DNA from: Dolomedes plantarius
Taxonomy: Eukaryota > Arthropoda > Arachnida > Araneae > Dolomedidae
Assembly (NCBI GenBank): GCA_907164885.2
Contig: OU015492.1
Span: 44,793,893 to 44,857,892, forward strand
Direction of reading: 5' to 3'
DNA: 64,000 bases
The translations under genes and the position numbers were made by a program. The notes under the pieces are model-generated. The model was not told where the DNA came from. It saw only the letters and a list, made by a program, of their open reading frames with translations, and made no database searches. This document shows positions 47,543 to 60,660 of the stretch, piece after piece. The first letter of the stretch is position 1, and every line of letters begins with the position of its first letter.

Positions 47543-48026
47543 TTAATAATGGTATTAGCTGAAAATATTTCAACGAACTAGAGTAAACCATAGAAATAAT
47601 TTTAAAGCAAAACAAGAAAAGTTTTGCTGGATATTCACTTTAACACCTGATAAGAGATAAAATAAGCATATAAGATTTAAAATTAAGGATAATAAATGAA
47701 TCGAATCACTGTTACCTTGACAACGAAGAAAAAAAAGAAACAGAACTTATTGATCTTCAAACCCATCCATTCCTTACCTGATTTTTGTCACTTAAACATT
47801 AATTGTAAAGGAAAATTTCCTTGGAAACCAACTCTACTAAGATTTCCGATTGTTTAGTCTTTTGAGAACATTTAGTGCATTAAATATTAGAGATCGAAAC
47901 ATAGAAGGAATAGAAAAAAAATCCCTTTCATGAAGATCCAGCTATGCTATTCTAGTCTTAATAAAAACAGTTATTTTTCTTGATTACCCTTTATCATCCA
48001 TTCCTTCAAAGAAAAGTTAATTGAGA
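47543..48026. other. No gene seen
   Basis: AT-rich spacer between the Tc1 copy and the hAT-like MITE. Confidence 0.5.
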
Positions 48027-48034
48027 ATTTTAAC

Positions 48035-48510
48035 CATAAGGCGTAGCGTGCTTCTAACTTTTTTTTTTTTTTTTTTTTTTTTTTTGGGGGGGGGGGCACG
48101 AATTCAATTCAGTTAGGGCCCTTCTCAGCGCACTGACTTCCGAACTGTCCTTAAAATATAAAATATTATGATTTTTTTTAATTACATAACAATAGAATTG
48201 ATGTTTGAGTAGTATTAAAAAGTTATACAATAAGAAAAATATATATAATATAAATAAAATGAGAAAAAAATATAGCATCGAATTATTGTTATGTATCATA
48301 TCATTGTAAAAAAACTATGTTAAGCCTAAAGACATAATCGGAATCCTCAGTTTCACAGTTTGAAAAAGGGAGAAAAAACCAACTTTCTTAAAAGTTTTCT
48401 ACAATTTTCCGATTTTAACTGAGCTTTTATTAACGTTTTAATGTATTTCAAGTTAAATTGGGGGGGGAGGATGGGGGGTACGTGCCCCCCCCCCCGACGC
48501 TACGCCTATG
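48035..48510. mobile_element. hAT-like MITE with 8 bp target duplication
   Basis: A 476 bp element with ends CATAAGGCGTAGCGT and the inverse of ACGCTACGCCTATG (one base indel), flanked on both sides by ATTTTAAC (48027-48034 and 48511-48518). An 8 bp duplication is the hAT signature. The inside begins with a long T then G run near the left end and has G and C runs near the right end; no coding remnant. Confidence 0.75.
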
Positions 48511-48518
48511 ATTTTAAC

Positions 48519-50546
48519 CCTTTTTTCAAAATATGAGTTTGTCAATTTGAATGGTTTTTAGAATCAACGAAGTTGTGAGAGCTGAATTAATGGCACTACT
48601 TAAAGGTAATTTTAAAAACTTTTGGCAGTTCAAACTGATATACGACATAGGAGAAATGAAAACTGCTTCAGAATTGTTATTTAAAGAATTCTTATAAAAC
48701 AACATATATTGTAAAAAGCTTCACGAGCGAAAAATATCTCCTGGTTAAGACTGTAACCACAAGAAATCTTTATATTTAAATTCAGGCTAAACTTTGGAAC
48801 AAAAAATAATTGCTGGCAGTCTATTGAGCATGTATAAGTTGAAAGTAATGCTTTTGAAAGTAATATATTTTTTTATTTCATGTTTCCCTTCCGTTTTGTG
48901 ATTTCTAAACTCTCTATTAAATGTTTACGAAAAGAATCGATCTAGAAATTATACTTCTTTCCCAATATTTTCTACTTTGATATTCTAATAGGCTTATAGC
49001 TAGGGATACGTAAGTTTCGTATTTACGAAACAGGTGCAAATAAATGCGACATTTGCCGATATGATAGAGTAAATGCGAAACTTTTTTTACTACTTTTCGG
49101 TAAAAACACGGTGATAAACGGTTTTTAAAACAAAATTAGGTAATAATAGTAATAATTTATTAACATAATTGCTTAACTAAGACCGTCTGAGGTCTTTAAC
49201 TGAGAAATATCACTCTTTTTCGAATTTGCCCCGAATTTCATCCGGACAGTTTGTACCGGAATCGAAGCTAAAAATCTAACCGTAAAAATCCACCATCAAG
49301 TTTTGTGGAACAGTTTAGTACATTTCAGAACTCCGAATTAAGGGTATTTCAGATAATCCTGTTGATGTTATACTGATTTTAATTTCAACGAAATGCTACT
49401 ACCTTAACTTTGCAAAGACAGCTATACAAAGTCTTAACAGCATTCATTCTGAGAGACAATTTATTACGTACAACATAGTAATTAATGATAGAAAGTAAAG
49501 ACTTAAGGGACATAATGACTACTACAATGTTATCTTTTAACTAAAAATTTTGCTATTTATTTATCCAAGTAATTAAAATTGTAATTTTTTTAATAAATGT
49601 GAAATTTTTAAACTTTTCAGTTTTTGCGAACAAATGTGAAATTTTATATATTGTATTTTTTTGTTGCGAAATTTTGATATTTTTTATGCGAAATTTATAG
49701 CTAATTCGGCGCGGGAAAAATTACGGCAGTTTATTAATTTGATGGATAAGTCGAGGAAAGAACATTTCTTGGCTAATAAGTTTTCATAGAATCCATTATT
49801 TTAATTGAACTGAAATATTGTAAATATATTTGGATTTTTTTTGCAAAAATATAATTTCTATATTTATTCATTATATTCACTTTTATGAGCAGGTGTAAAA
49901 TTTGTTCACTTAATTTGCGAGGTCAGGCACACAGAAATCCAAAATAGAAGTTTATTAAATAAGAAACACCATATTAAAAAATTTTATATCAGTCACCCAA
50001 AAGAGCAGCTCGGTAAAGGGTGCCGTAATCACTCTGAAACAAATGTGGCTTTCTCATTAAAGCAACATCCAAAAATTATAGAGACAATTATTATAGCTTC
50101 GCTTTCTGTAACATACAGGTTCAGCAGGTTTCTGCAATTTTATGTATGCTTCTACAGACTCTGTTATTAACTTCAGCGAGACATGCCTTGAGACACTCGC
50201 TTTATTTAGAAATTTCACGTGCAAAAGAGGTTCGAAAAGTTAAAAATTGAAAGAGTAGTGAAAGAGTTTATTTTTAACTTCATTTATATCTGGATAGATA
50301 GTTCCTACGTTCTTATTTTAAATAATACCTTAACATTTTATTTGGTAGTAAATATCATATGCCAAATATTTGATATACCTTTAAATGAAGTTCAATGCAA
50401 GAAATGGGATATTATGAATGTATCATAAGATTTTCACCATTGAAATACCTAAAACTTTTTCATAAAGAAAATTCATAAATTTTATCTTATAATAAAACAA
50501 AGTATAAACTTGATTCAATGCTTTGAACTCATTCAATATCGAAGTG
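48519..50546. other. No gene seen
   Basis: AT-rich. Between about 49005 and 49710 the motif GCGAAA or its inverse recurs several times, including a TTTCGTATTTACGAAA palindrome at 49015-49030, which suggests a worn DNA-transposon fragment, but ends could not be found. Confidence 0.35.
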
Positions 50547-51560
50547 CACCCACCAGCTATTCATTCAAGGCGTGACGTTACCTATTGCCTAGTGGTATGA
50601 AATTTTCGGGTATTCCACCTATCGCAATGGGTACATTAGCTTGAACAATCTCCTAAACCTATAAATATTAGGTCACTGAATGTATCCGGAGATCTATTTA
50701 TATATTTAAAACAGTTCCGTAATTGACTGACTCACTGACATACAACGCACCAGACCAAACCGCTGGACCTAAAGAGCTGAAATTTTGCATGGCGATTCTT
50801 CTTATAGTGTAGGGGTGTACTAAGAAAGATTTTTGAAAAATTCTTAGATTTTTTTAAATTAAATTTTTAAGCTGTTTTAGTAACATTTTTTAAATTTGCA
50901 TTTAAAATAATAATTTGAGAGTTATAAAATTTATATCACGAGAAAGACCTTAAAAATTCCTTTAAAATGAGATCTTTTTCGAATCTTTACCTCCATTTTC
51001 TGATTTTTGGTGAATTTTTAAAGATTAATATTTAGAATTTAATTTATTAAATGCTGATCACGTGATTTCTTTTTCTGGTACTTTAAATAAATTTATCGCC
51101 ACATGCATAACAACTAAATAGACAAAAAAAAAATTTCTTGCTAATGCGGCAGACGATTTGACATTATCAAAAAAAATATTAAAATACGGTAAAAGATATT
51201 ATGTTCCTCAAACTGTACTATATTAACTGTACTATATTCTTTAGTATGTCCTATTAAATTTAATTTGAATATTTTCTTCTACATTATTTTGTCTATAAAA
51301 ATATCCCATACGATTTTTTTATAAATATTTTTTTTACATCAATTGTATACATTGATCATCGTATTATTATAAATATATATATATATATTTATTTATTTTT
51401 TTGGCATTAATTGCATACATTAACAGTTGTATTTAATTTGAATGTACTCCGTAGCAAAGTGCGGGTTTTCAGCTAGTACTGTATAAAAATAAAGGAAAAG
51501 GTGATTAAAAAATACCTTTCCACTCTATTGTGACAAACATTTTAGCTTCAAAATAAAGTG
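50547..51560. repeat. Dispersed repeat R2, copy 1 (holds Helitron)
   Basis: 50547-50696 plus 51477-51560 match 53963-54222. Shared phrases include TTCAAGGCG, CTAGTGGTATGAAATTTTCG, TATAAATATTAGGTCACT, TCCGGAGATCTA and TACTGTATAAAAATAAAGG. The Helitron at 50697-51476 interrupts it. Confidence 0.85.
50697..51476 (+). mobile_element. Non-autonomous Helitron-like element, copy 2
   Basis: Ends in CTAG (51473-51476) followed by T, with a hairpin (CCGTA...TGCGG) just upstream. Comparison with the uninterrupted R2 copy shows the insertion exactly between A and T of GATCTA|TACTG, without target duplication: the Helitron rule. The element starts TTTATATATTTAAAACAG and contains no gene. An AT run is flanked by two versions of a short ATCAATGTATACAATTGATG-like unit. 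Confidence 0.8.
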
Positions 51561-51633
51561 GGTTCTATTAAATTGTTAAATTCTAGTTATTTATTTCAAA
51601 TGGTATAATATATTTAATACCATTTTTGAAGTA

Positions 51634-52110
51634 CAGAAAAACCTCGTTTATCCGGCCGTCGTTGATCCGGATCTCCGGATAATCCAGATCAGATTTGTAG
51701 ACTTTTTTTTATTTAATGTTCACATTAGATTATAATTTTTAACTATGATAGCAAGAACGTAACTATAAGTACTCCAAATATTCGCTTTTCAGTTTGATTC
51801 AATGTACAGTTCCTGCATAGACTGCACAATAAATTATGGTAATAAAATGATTTTTGTTGAGTTCAAGAAAGCTTTATTAGAGTGTCACAGGGCGTTGACG
51901 TGGATTGATTCAGAAAATTTGTTTATATATTTTTTAATGTCTTGTAAACAATACTATGCAATTTTGCTACAAAACATAGTTTTTTTTGTAGCAATAAACA
52001 TTAAGTCTGTTTAGTTAAGGATTTCGTTTTGCTTATTACCCATATTACCCGGATTATCCGGACTTTCGATTGTCCGGATTGCTTATGGTCTCAGTTAGTA
52101 GGTTTTACTG
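51634..52110. mobile_element. pogo/Tigger element, CAGAAAAACCTCG family
   Basis: A 477 bp element flanked by TA. The left end is CAGAAAAACCTCGTTTATCC; the right end is the inverse of CAGTAAAACCTACT. Subterminal motifs CCGGATAATCC and GATTATCCGGA recur at both ends. Internal frames show no transposase motif. Confidence 0.7.
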
Positions 52111-52443
52111 TACTGAATTATGATTAAAGAAATGAGGTTTTGACTTCATTATTCTGAATTTACTACTGCAAAAGGGTGCACAGTACTACCATATTTGTGG
52201 AAATAAGTTACCCTAAATTGTGAATTTGAATAAAATAAGTTTCTTGACGTGGCAATTATATACCGTATGTCCCTCGACCATAAGCAAGTTTAATTATATT
52301 TCAGACTCGTCAAGTTTATGCCAACATAATTAAAAGAGGTTCATATCAAATTTCATTGCTTTTATTATATGCTGAAATAACTTTATTTTAAATCATATTT
52401 TCAAGGTGATATAAAGGCGATAATTGCCAAATAATAGGATATA

Positions 52444-53409
52444 CAGTAACCACCGCTTATAGTGATCAGTGGTTATAAGAATCAACCGTTTATAAGAATC
52501 AATATCGCAAAAACAAAAACAAATGTATTATTTCCATGTTAAAATTTTCGCTTTAAAGAATCAATCCACCGGTTTTAAGAATCAGTTTACACTCTTCGCT
52601 TTCCTTTCATTTTTCCAAAAAAGCCACTTAAACCCTCAAAAGGTACGAAGTTCTTTCTTTCTTTCTTTTTTTAAGAAAGAGTGATAAGATGGGATGGAAT
52701 ACAGTCGTAAAATGCATCCCTTTCTTTGTTAGACATAACATAATAGTTTCCCCTTAAACGCTTTAGCTAAACACTGTCCTATTAGCTTGACCCAGGTGCA
52801 TCCTACCCGTCCGGTTCGGATTTCACTTTTCTCCACAGACAAACAAAGACAGGGACTCTTTTTTCCCACCTCCCACATCCTGGTTGCTGTTTCCTGGACC
52901 CTGAACACATAAATCTTAGGCGAAATGTCCACTATCATTTAGGCAAACGTGACATTAGTAGATTCAGCACGTTATCAAACCCTGAAACGTAAGCTAGAAG
53001 GCTCTTCGTCTGAGACTATTGGTATTGAAAGAGGTATAAACAGCCTCCTGAAAACTTCATTACGTCAAACTACCATGGAAAACTTTTTCTTGCACCCTTC
53101 CTGTAGTTGAAATGCTAAACTGTTGAGCAGGTATGTTGTAACAAATATTGGATTTTTTCTTCTCTTATTATAATCATGTGTATCTACTTATAGGTCTAGA
53201 AATTAAGTTGTATTTTTAAAATTATAAAGAATAATTTTAATAAAAGATAATTAACGTAAATTAAAGAGTATTTTATGGTAAATTATCTCATATATGTATA
53301 TATAGGTGTGTGCCTGTCCAAAAACCCAAATTTCGGCTATAAGAATCAACCGCTTATAAGAATCAAAAACAGTAATAACAAACGTGATTCTTATAAGCGG
53401 AAATCCCTG
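52444..53409 (+). mobile_element. pogo/Tigger element, CAGTAACCACCGC family
   Basis: A 966 bp element flanked by TA. The left end is CAGTAACCACCGCTTATAG, the right end the inverse-like CTTATAAGCGGAAATCCCTG. TATAAGAATCAA is repeated three times at the left and several times at the right, as subterminal sites. It keeps the tail of a transposase (52958-53110). Confidence 0.75.
52958..53110 (+). pseudogene. pogo/Tigger transposase C-terminal scrap
   Basis: A 50-codon open stretch ending RQTTMENFF then HPSCS and a stop. An ending like KQTTLDSFF is common at the C-terminus of pogo/Tigger/CENPB-type transposases. The DNA-binding and DDE parts are not recognisable in this copy. Confidence 0.5.
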
Positions 53410-53962
53410 TATTTTAGACTACAATTTCAATTAGATTCCATTCGGCGATATTTAGGTTTTACTCTAACTTTTGACAAATAATCGATGAAAGATGTTATCT
53501 ACCGAGGCATCTTTAAATTCAAAGGTTGTCCGGTTAGACGAGAAAAATCTTTCAAAAAGGAACGAAATCCTGATTAGTAGCTAAATAAGACTTAGTCAAT
53601 TTTAATCTTGCAGTTTAGTGTATTCATCATCAAGTTTTGGAAAAAGTTTGATTTAATGTAAGTTTCATCACTCCCAAAAATAAACGAGGAATCTTTTAAT
53701 TTGCAGAAAAAGGGCACTAGCTCGGTCATACGGCTCTAAGGAGAAGAAACAACAAGAAAAAGTTTTAAGCTGACTTAGAAAAAGCGTATATCAACAACTA
53801 ATGGCAACAGAAACTTTCTTTGTTGAATCTAGACAAGTAACATGTGGAAGTAATTATGTGGAATAATTATAGACGATTCTAGAATTATCAATAACACGAA
53901 TGAATTGAAACTTTTGAATGAATAATCTATATTAAATCTTTATTTTGTTTCAAAATATAACT

Positions 53963-54222
53963 ACACCAACCGGCTTTTAATTCAAGGCGGGACGTCACCT
54001 ATTGCTAGTGGTATGAAATTTTCGGGTTAACCAATCTCGGTCTCTGAATTTTCCCACCACCTCTCGAAAACACTAACTTAACATTAACTTAAACACTAAC
54101 TTATAAATATTAGGTCACTAAAGGCATCCGGAGATCTATACTGTATAAAAATAAAGGAAAAGGTGATTAAAAAAATACCTTTAAACTCTATTGTGCCAAA
54201 CTTTTTAGCTTCAAAATTTGGC
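53963..54222. repeat. Dispersed repeat R2, copy 2 (empty site)
   Basis: Continuous match to the two flanks of the Helitron at 50697-51476, reading GATCTATACTG across the insertion point (between 54138 and 54139). Confidence 0.85.
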
Positions 54223-54235
54223 TCCGAAATAAAAT

Positions 54236-56407
54236 AGAGCAGATCATCTCTGGAAGAACTATTTTAATGTAAGTGTGCTGCAAATTGATATTCAATTTTT
54301 TGTTTCCACCTCTGTACAAAAACACCATATAGCGATTATTCTTGGCGCAGGGCAATAGCGGTGGCACGCGATGCATCGATGATTTCCCAAAACTTCGATC
54401 TGCATCAGAGAACTTCGGTCAATTTCCTACATTCAGGCGTATTGATATTTGAGTGTTTCCTGCCTTCTATCGTCGAAAAATCTCATAAAAAAAATCTATT
54501 TTTACAAGCATGTTTGTTTGGGGGGAGTTAGATAGAGAACGAAGTATCATGAATTGCTGCAAATCGCCGAAGCGTGAGAGAATTGTTAGAGGTTAAGAAA
54601 GCGATGATGCTCAGCGTCTGCGAAAGAAGCGTCTATTGCTTTTTATAATTCATATCCTAGAAGATTTGCATCTAACATCTCTAATGGCCGTGAATAGGAG
54701 CTGTAGCGACGTTTAAAAAGGTTCTTCTTTTTTTATGAATTGCATTTTACGTTTATGCTGACAACAAAATCGTGATGGTGACATATAGATGCGAACAAAT
54801 GATGAACTACGTAATTTTGACGCCAACAGATTAACGAGCAATGGTAGCTTCTTTCTGTCTAAAACAATTTATCATTGTCGTGTCGCTTTGCCTGAATGAT
54901 ACCGTCGGCCATTTTGCACTACTCAGCATTTTTGACATAGAAATTGTCGAACATGCTCTGAATTCAAAGCATGTATGTTCTCTGACAGCGGACTACCAGT
55001 TTCTAGACACGTCAAGGTAACTAAATATATGTAAATAATTTATTTTAGGCTGCAACTCGGAATTTAATTGCTTGTTGACTACAGTAGAAATGGTGCAAAA
55101 GAGTTCATAATTTCCAAGAATCTAGGGCCTCATATCCTCATATCTGTTTACCTTTTAATAAATTAAGTCCTCAGATCTCCGCGATTACTGAGTCGGTAGA
55201 ATGGTGAACTCGAAGTTTGGAGACCAGAGTCCGAATCCCGGTGATTTGAAGAACTCGATTCTTCAGAGAACTATTCCTCACCGGGTTAGCAAATTATAGG
55301 AATTTCAATTACATTTCATAGTATAGTTATCATCAAATGTAGACGAAATATATGTGCTCATTACTAATTTCCCTGCTGCCGTCTTTTGACTGAAAGAGGC
55401 TTACAAGAAACGTATTTATTTTCAAAAGTCGGTACAGTTATCCTGATCTTACATTGTGTAACTCACAGACAAGAGAGACGAAAGTAAAATTTTCGAATGC
55501 TTTAGGACGGATTGTTAACCAACCAGATGAATAATCATAAAAGTATTTTCTGGTGAACACAGAAAAGTTCGTAACTTTTCAAATCTATGAAAAATAATAA
55601 AATCCGATTTTGGATTTATAAATACCAAACAAGGATTGAAAATCCCATTTAAATTATCCAAAATCAAATCTCCTATCGCAACAATACTGAATTTAGCTTG
55701 AATTCCTTGTACCCTAAGAATTCAAAATGATCACGAATAATGTGGACATTAGAGAAACAGAATGTAATTCTCAGAGCAAAATTCCTGTTTTGCTTGCAAA
55801 CGAGTATTTTTTCTGGATATTAAATACTGAATCAACCCAGAACTCCCAGTGAGAAAAATCTAATAAACCTAGATTGCATCTTTTTTTTAAATAAAAAAAT
55901 ATATTTCTTTTATTATTGAAAATTATTAAGAAAAAATACAAATAAGATAATACACACCACATTTTCTAAAATTACTTGCAGTCAAAGATATTGTATTTAA
56001 TCGTCAAATTTTATCCATTTCATTATTCACCTTCAAATAAATTTTCTGCAGAACTTTTTCTTTCTAAAATGCGGGATTCTTATCGCTCTATAACATGCTC
56101 CATCTATTACGTTTTTTACAAGCTCTGTTTCAAGAATCCAAGTGTCACAATTTTGGTGATATATATCTACTTATTTATTTTGCCAACATACGATCGTCTA
56201 CGGCTTCATTTTAAAGAGAATCTGTGTCTTTTGTTGTGATTCTTTTAACTCCTGAAAATACTTTTTCTGTGCACTCAGAAGAGGGAGACAAATTAGTTAA
56301 ATGGGTCATGAAGTATGATAAGATCTCATATTTAGGATTAATGAATCTATCTTTAATATAACATAACAAATACCAAAATTCTGGGATGGTTTTGCAAGAG
56401 GGAGATA
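54236..56407. other. No gene seen except a SINE scrap
   Basis: Moderately AT-rich. Frames at 55771-55962 and 55976-56239 have no motif. Confidence 0.45.
55179..55300 (+). mobile_element. tRNA-like SINE fragment
   Basis: ACTGAGTCGGTAGAATGG resembles a tRNA box A, and GAGTCCGAATCCCGGT a box B, about 40 bp apart. Stems do not close as a functional tRNA. Confidence 0.45.
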
Positions 56408-56409
56408 TA

Positions 56410-57015
56410 CAGTCGAACCTCCATATATCGAACTTCCCCATATCGAAATCTTAGCAAATCTCCATGTTCATTACATTGAAAAACTGTTCCTATTTATCGA
56501 AAAATCTCTATATATCGAAATTTTTTTTCAAGACATATTTGGAGATTTCATTCCTCTTTAGAATAAAATCTCCCAATTTTTGGCGTTAGAAACAATACGT
56601 CTTGGACTTCAATTCGCGGAAAATGTCCCTGATGAAGTTTTTAGTGGACTGAATAAATACGAACATTTCTTTGATGAACTTTTCGCAAAACTGGCTGCTC
56701 AGCAAGATATTCGTAGTTTTTTTAAAAGAATGTAACTGTGATCATTGTAACCACTGTCTGGATTATTGTTGTTGTTTTTTTTTAAATTTATGTAGTACTC
56801 AAATCTTTCATATTAATTCATTTTTTAGTTATTAACTTTCATTTAATGTGATTCGCATATAAGCTAGAAATGGAGTTTCGTATACGAAAATTAGCTTTAA
56901 TTTTAATGTTTTAGGAGAATTATGATAAAACTGAGATCAATTCTATATATCGAAATTTCTATATATCGAATTTTTTTCCGGCAATTTGCTACTTCGATAT
57001 ATGGAGGTTCGACTG
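56410..57015 (+). mobile_element. Tigger element, CAGTCGAACCTCC family
   Basis: A 606 bp element flanked by TA with ends CAGTCGAACCTCCATATATC and a closely matching inverse. ATATATCGAA is repeated near both ends. It retains the C-terminal 50 codons of a transposase. Confidence 0.85.
56583..56735 (+). pseudogene. Tigger-type transposase C-terminus
   Basis: The frame encodes ALETIRLGLQFAEN, then KYEHFFDELF and QQDIRSFFKRM before TAA. LETIRLGLQ and QQDIRSFFKR are typical of the C-terminal end of Tigger/CENPB-like transposases. Upstream domains are deleted. Confidence 0.8.
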
Positions 57016-57017
57016 TA

Positions 57018-58284
57018 TTACTATTCAATCGAAATGATCCCCACTTGAATTATTTTACATTCAAACATATACTAATTACTAATATCATTGTAAGCTGTAT
57101 TTTTTTTACTAAACTCTCATATTGTAATTAAATTTTGCGTATAATAAGAAATAAACATATTTTTTCTGCTATATTTTTAACTTATAAGGGAAAACCCCAT
57201 ATTTTGAGATACTAGGGACTTCGCCCCTAGGCTCGCTACGCTCGCTCCTCTGTTATGGCTAATAGTGAGATACATAGGGGTGATTCTCTGGCAATGTAAC
57301 AGCTTCCATCCATTTTCTGTTGTCACCCTAAATGCGAAGGGTGTTTCATCACTGTTGAATTATCAGCTTTAAAACTGAATTAAAAAATCGAAAATTTATG
57401 ATATAGAATTGAAGTGAGGTTTATATGAATAAGAAAGCTTTCAGCTTCCAGATGATGTAAATATTTTCTTTGTAAGATAAAAACTCGAGGAGCATCGATA
57501 TTACATCCACATAGGGAACGATATTTCTTGAAAAACTGTGTTTCATTTTTTAATGAAAATATTAGTCTGTTTTAAAATATTTTTAAACAAATGAGGTCTA
57601 GTTTGAAAGAGAAATGTCTATAGTCTTAGATTGTAAAAAGATCAAAAATTTACGATCATTTTTTGCAAGTTATCGCGATCTAAAATGAAAAAGTCAATAT
57701 TTTCCCACAAAGCATAAAATTAAAAAAAACTTAAAGTCCGACGAAGATGAGACATGTCTTACTTTGGTCCTCCTATTTTTCTGCATCCATTGGCATCGCT
57801 CTCGACCCCATACCCCCAGCGGTTTCGGAGGAGATAGCGTGACAAGCTTTTGACAGCGGCAGCAGGAGTTACTTTTTTTTTAGAATAGAGAGATTTTTTT
57901 TAAAAAAACCATAAACCGATATAGTCACTGAAAAATCCAGATCTTGGTTTAAAAACCCAGGTCTGGGAGCCTGAACCAATCATTGGTGTAAATCGGGTTC
58001 TTTAAATTAGGGCTCGCTATATATGATTGTAAAGAAAACGTACCAGTTTAACTATCGGGGTAGTTAGGATTATTGTAAATAAACATCGCTAATTCATTTT
58101 TCCAGTTTTAGCTTTGGTCTGGAACCCCTTCCAGTTTTAGCTTAGATGCATCCAAGGCCTAGAAATATCTATGTCTTGGTTGGCATTAAAACCCTAGGAA
58201 GCATGCGACGCTAACAATGTGGTCAGCCGTGATGTATTTTTCCACAAATCCATTATTTTCATTGTTTTACTAGAAGTACTTTAA
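57018..58284. other. No gene seen
   Basis: Contains a CTAGGGACTTCGCCCCTAGG inverted sequence (about 57210-57230) and a GC-rich stretch at 57795-57865 that looks like a repeat fragment. No supported gene. Confidence 0.4.
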
Positions 58285-58612
58285 GGGCGCGGTAGCCCAG
58301 TTGACAAAGGATCTGAACGTCACTGGTCCGATGCCCGTCGCTGACAAATCCACCGCCGTGTACACTAATGGCGGCTGGTGCACGAAAAATCTGTCGTGAA
58401 AGAAATGTCCTCCAAGTTCTCAAATTTGCCTCTGGAGGTGCGGGGTCAAGTGTACTTGACTCGGTTCTAAATTACGGGACCGGTTTGTAGGGGTTAGTGT
58501 TGGCCACCTACACGGTGACCCTTAAATGAATGGCCAGCAGTCTCGCGGTGTACATACAGGCGAATGTCTAGCGACAAGTGCTTCCGAGTTCGAAAAGGAA
58601 CTAGAGGCACTT
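58285..58612 (+). mobile_element. tRNA-derived SINE
   Basis: The head GGGCGCGGTAGCCCAGTTGA supplies box A and GGTCCGATGCCCG a worn box B, followed by about 250 bp of GC-rich body ending at an AT-rich tail. The body differs from the SINEs at 19 and 37 kb. Confidence 0.65.
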
Positions 58613-59848
58613 TTATTATTTATATTTAAATAGTTTACATATAATCTGTGAATAACCCTTTTAAAGCAGATCTAAAAGCAAAACAACGAAGGAAGAATGA
58701 AGTAAAATGCATAAATAAGTCTCTACCGAATAAGTCTCTACTTCCAATCTTCAAAGCCAATAGCATTTCACAAACTCAGAAATTAAATTTCGAAGTGAAA
58801 TTTATTTTTTAAGCGTAGAAAAAGATTCGCATAAGAGTCAAAAAATTACAAACCCGAATTTCGATCTCATTAAAAAACGTAAATTGAAATAAGCATCTAA
58901 TAGCGTCTAACATGTGATATTAGATGCACAATAGAATGCCGCAGTGTAATTTTGCCCGACAATAAAAGCAATTCCGGGGACAAAATTCATTCAATTTCAG
59001 CAAGAATTAAATCAATCTTAATTCCCTTTTTGATCTATAACTATTATTGTTCTAAACTCACTTGTGAACCATAATGATGTATTTCGTTCCCCAAAAATAT
59101 TTTCGGTTTGGAAGTAATAAATAAATGTAAAAGTAATTGCATTTTGTCTAGGCGAAAAACAAGAATAGAAATCCTAAAATATATCCTACTATGTAAGTAG
59201 AATAGACTTTTTCTGCTCTCCGGGATAAAATACTAAATTCGGTTACCGTGTACTCGGGAATGAAGAAAAATATATACAGGGGGAGAAACCTGGCAAATTC
59301 TTCTAGATGTTGCTTTATTCATTTATAAGGAATAGCGATCCGAAAATATATATATTACTATTTCTAACTCAACAGAAATTTCTTTCGATATAAACAAGTT
59401 CTATTTATAGCGTACATAGAGTTTTTTTTCTTTCTCTCTCTCTCTGCTAAAGCAATGGCTTTATCAAAGCGAATTCAGGAAATCTGTAATCCCCCCTCCT
59501 TTTTCTTTTATTTCCTCTCGCCGAGAAACCTATTTATTTTCTGTAACCTCACGCGACAGTTAATAAATTAAACATAAATAATTTCGAACACTGCCAAGTC
59601 TCTTGAATGTTGTCTACGAAGTCGCATTTCCATTCTCTTCATACAGTCAAAAACAATAAATAGCTGATATATTTTAAAGGGTTAATAATGTATTTGTTTT
59701 CTTTTAATTCAGTCAGAGTCAACTGTCAGAAAAAGATATGTATTGGTAATAATATTTTTAACCTTCATAAGTAGGCAAAGTGGGAAAAGAAAGAGGATAA
59801 ATGGCACTAGAGAAATCCTGGTCACAGTTAGCTTACTTCGAAAGAATT

Positions 59849-59849
<1 letters not shown>
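58613..59849. other. No gene seen
   Basis: AT-rich; a TC-rich run at 59430-59445 and C run near 59493. Confidence 0.5.
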
Positions 59850-59913
<64 letters not shown>

Positions 59914-60576
59914 AGTACAATGATCAATGAATGCAATTGGTGTAAGAAAGAAAAAATATATATATTTATAAAAAAATCGTAACGGATATTTTTATTGACA
60001 AAATAATGTAGAAGAAAATATTCAAATTAAATCTAATAGAACATACTAAAGAATATAGTACAGTTTGAGGAACATTACTTTTAATGTATTTTAATATTTT
60101 TTTAGATAATGTCCAATCGTCTGCCGCATTAGCAAGAAGAAAAAATTTTTTTTGTCTATTTCGTTGTTATGCACGTGACGCAAAATTAGCTTAAAGCATC
60201 ACAAAAAGAAAAGAAACCACGTGATCAGCATTTAATAAATTAAATTCTAAAAATTAATCTTTAAGAATTCACCAAAAATTAAGAAAAAAAGATAAAGATT
60301 CGAAAAAGATTTCATTTTAAAGGAATTTTTATGATCTTTGTCGTGATGTAAATTTTATAACCCTCGAATTATTATTTTTAAATGCAAACTTAAAAAAAGT
60401 TACAAAAACAGCTTAAAAATTTAATTTGAAAAATCTAAGAAGAATTTTTCAAAAATCTTTCTTAGTGTACCCCTACACTATAAGAAGAATCGCTATGCAA
60501 AATTTCAGCCCTTTAGGTCCACCGGTTTGGTCTGTGCGTTATCTGTCAGTCAGTCAGTTACGGAACTGTTTCATGC

Positions 60577-60580
<4 letters not shown>
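59850..60580 (-). mobile_element. Helitron-like element, copy 3, truncated at microsatellite
   Basis: From the AT run (59850-59911) rightward it matches the two other Helitron copies, ending in the TCAG repeats and TTACGGAACTGTTTCAT. The CTAG end and hairpin are absent: sequence left of the AT run is unrelated. Confidence 0.75.
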
Positions 60581-60608
<28 letters not shown>

Positions 60609-60660
60609 ACGTATGTACATGCGTACTTACGTATATATGTATGTATGCAGGTGTGTATGT
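60576..60660. repeat. AT/GT/GTAT microsatellite
   Basis: An AT run passes into GT and then GTAT/GTAC units. Confidence 0.9.
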
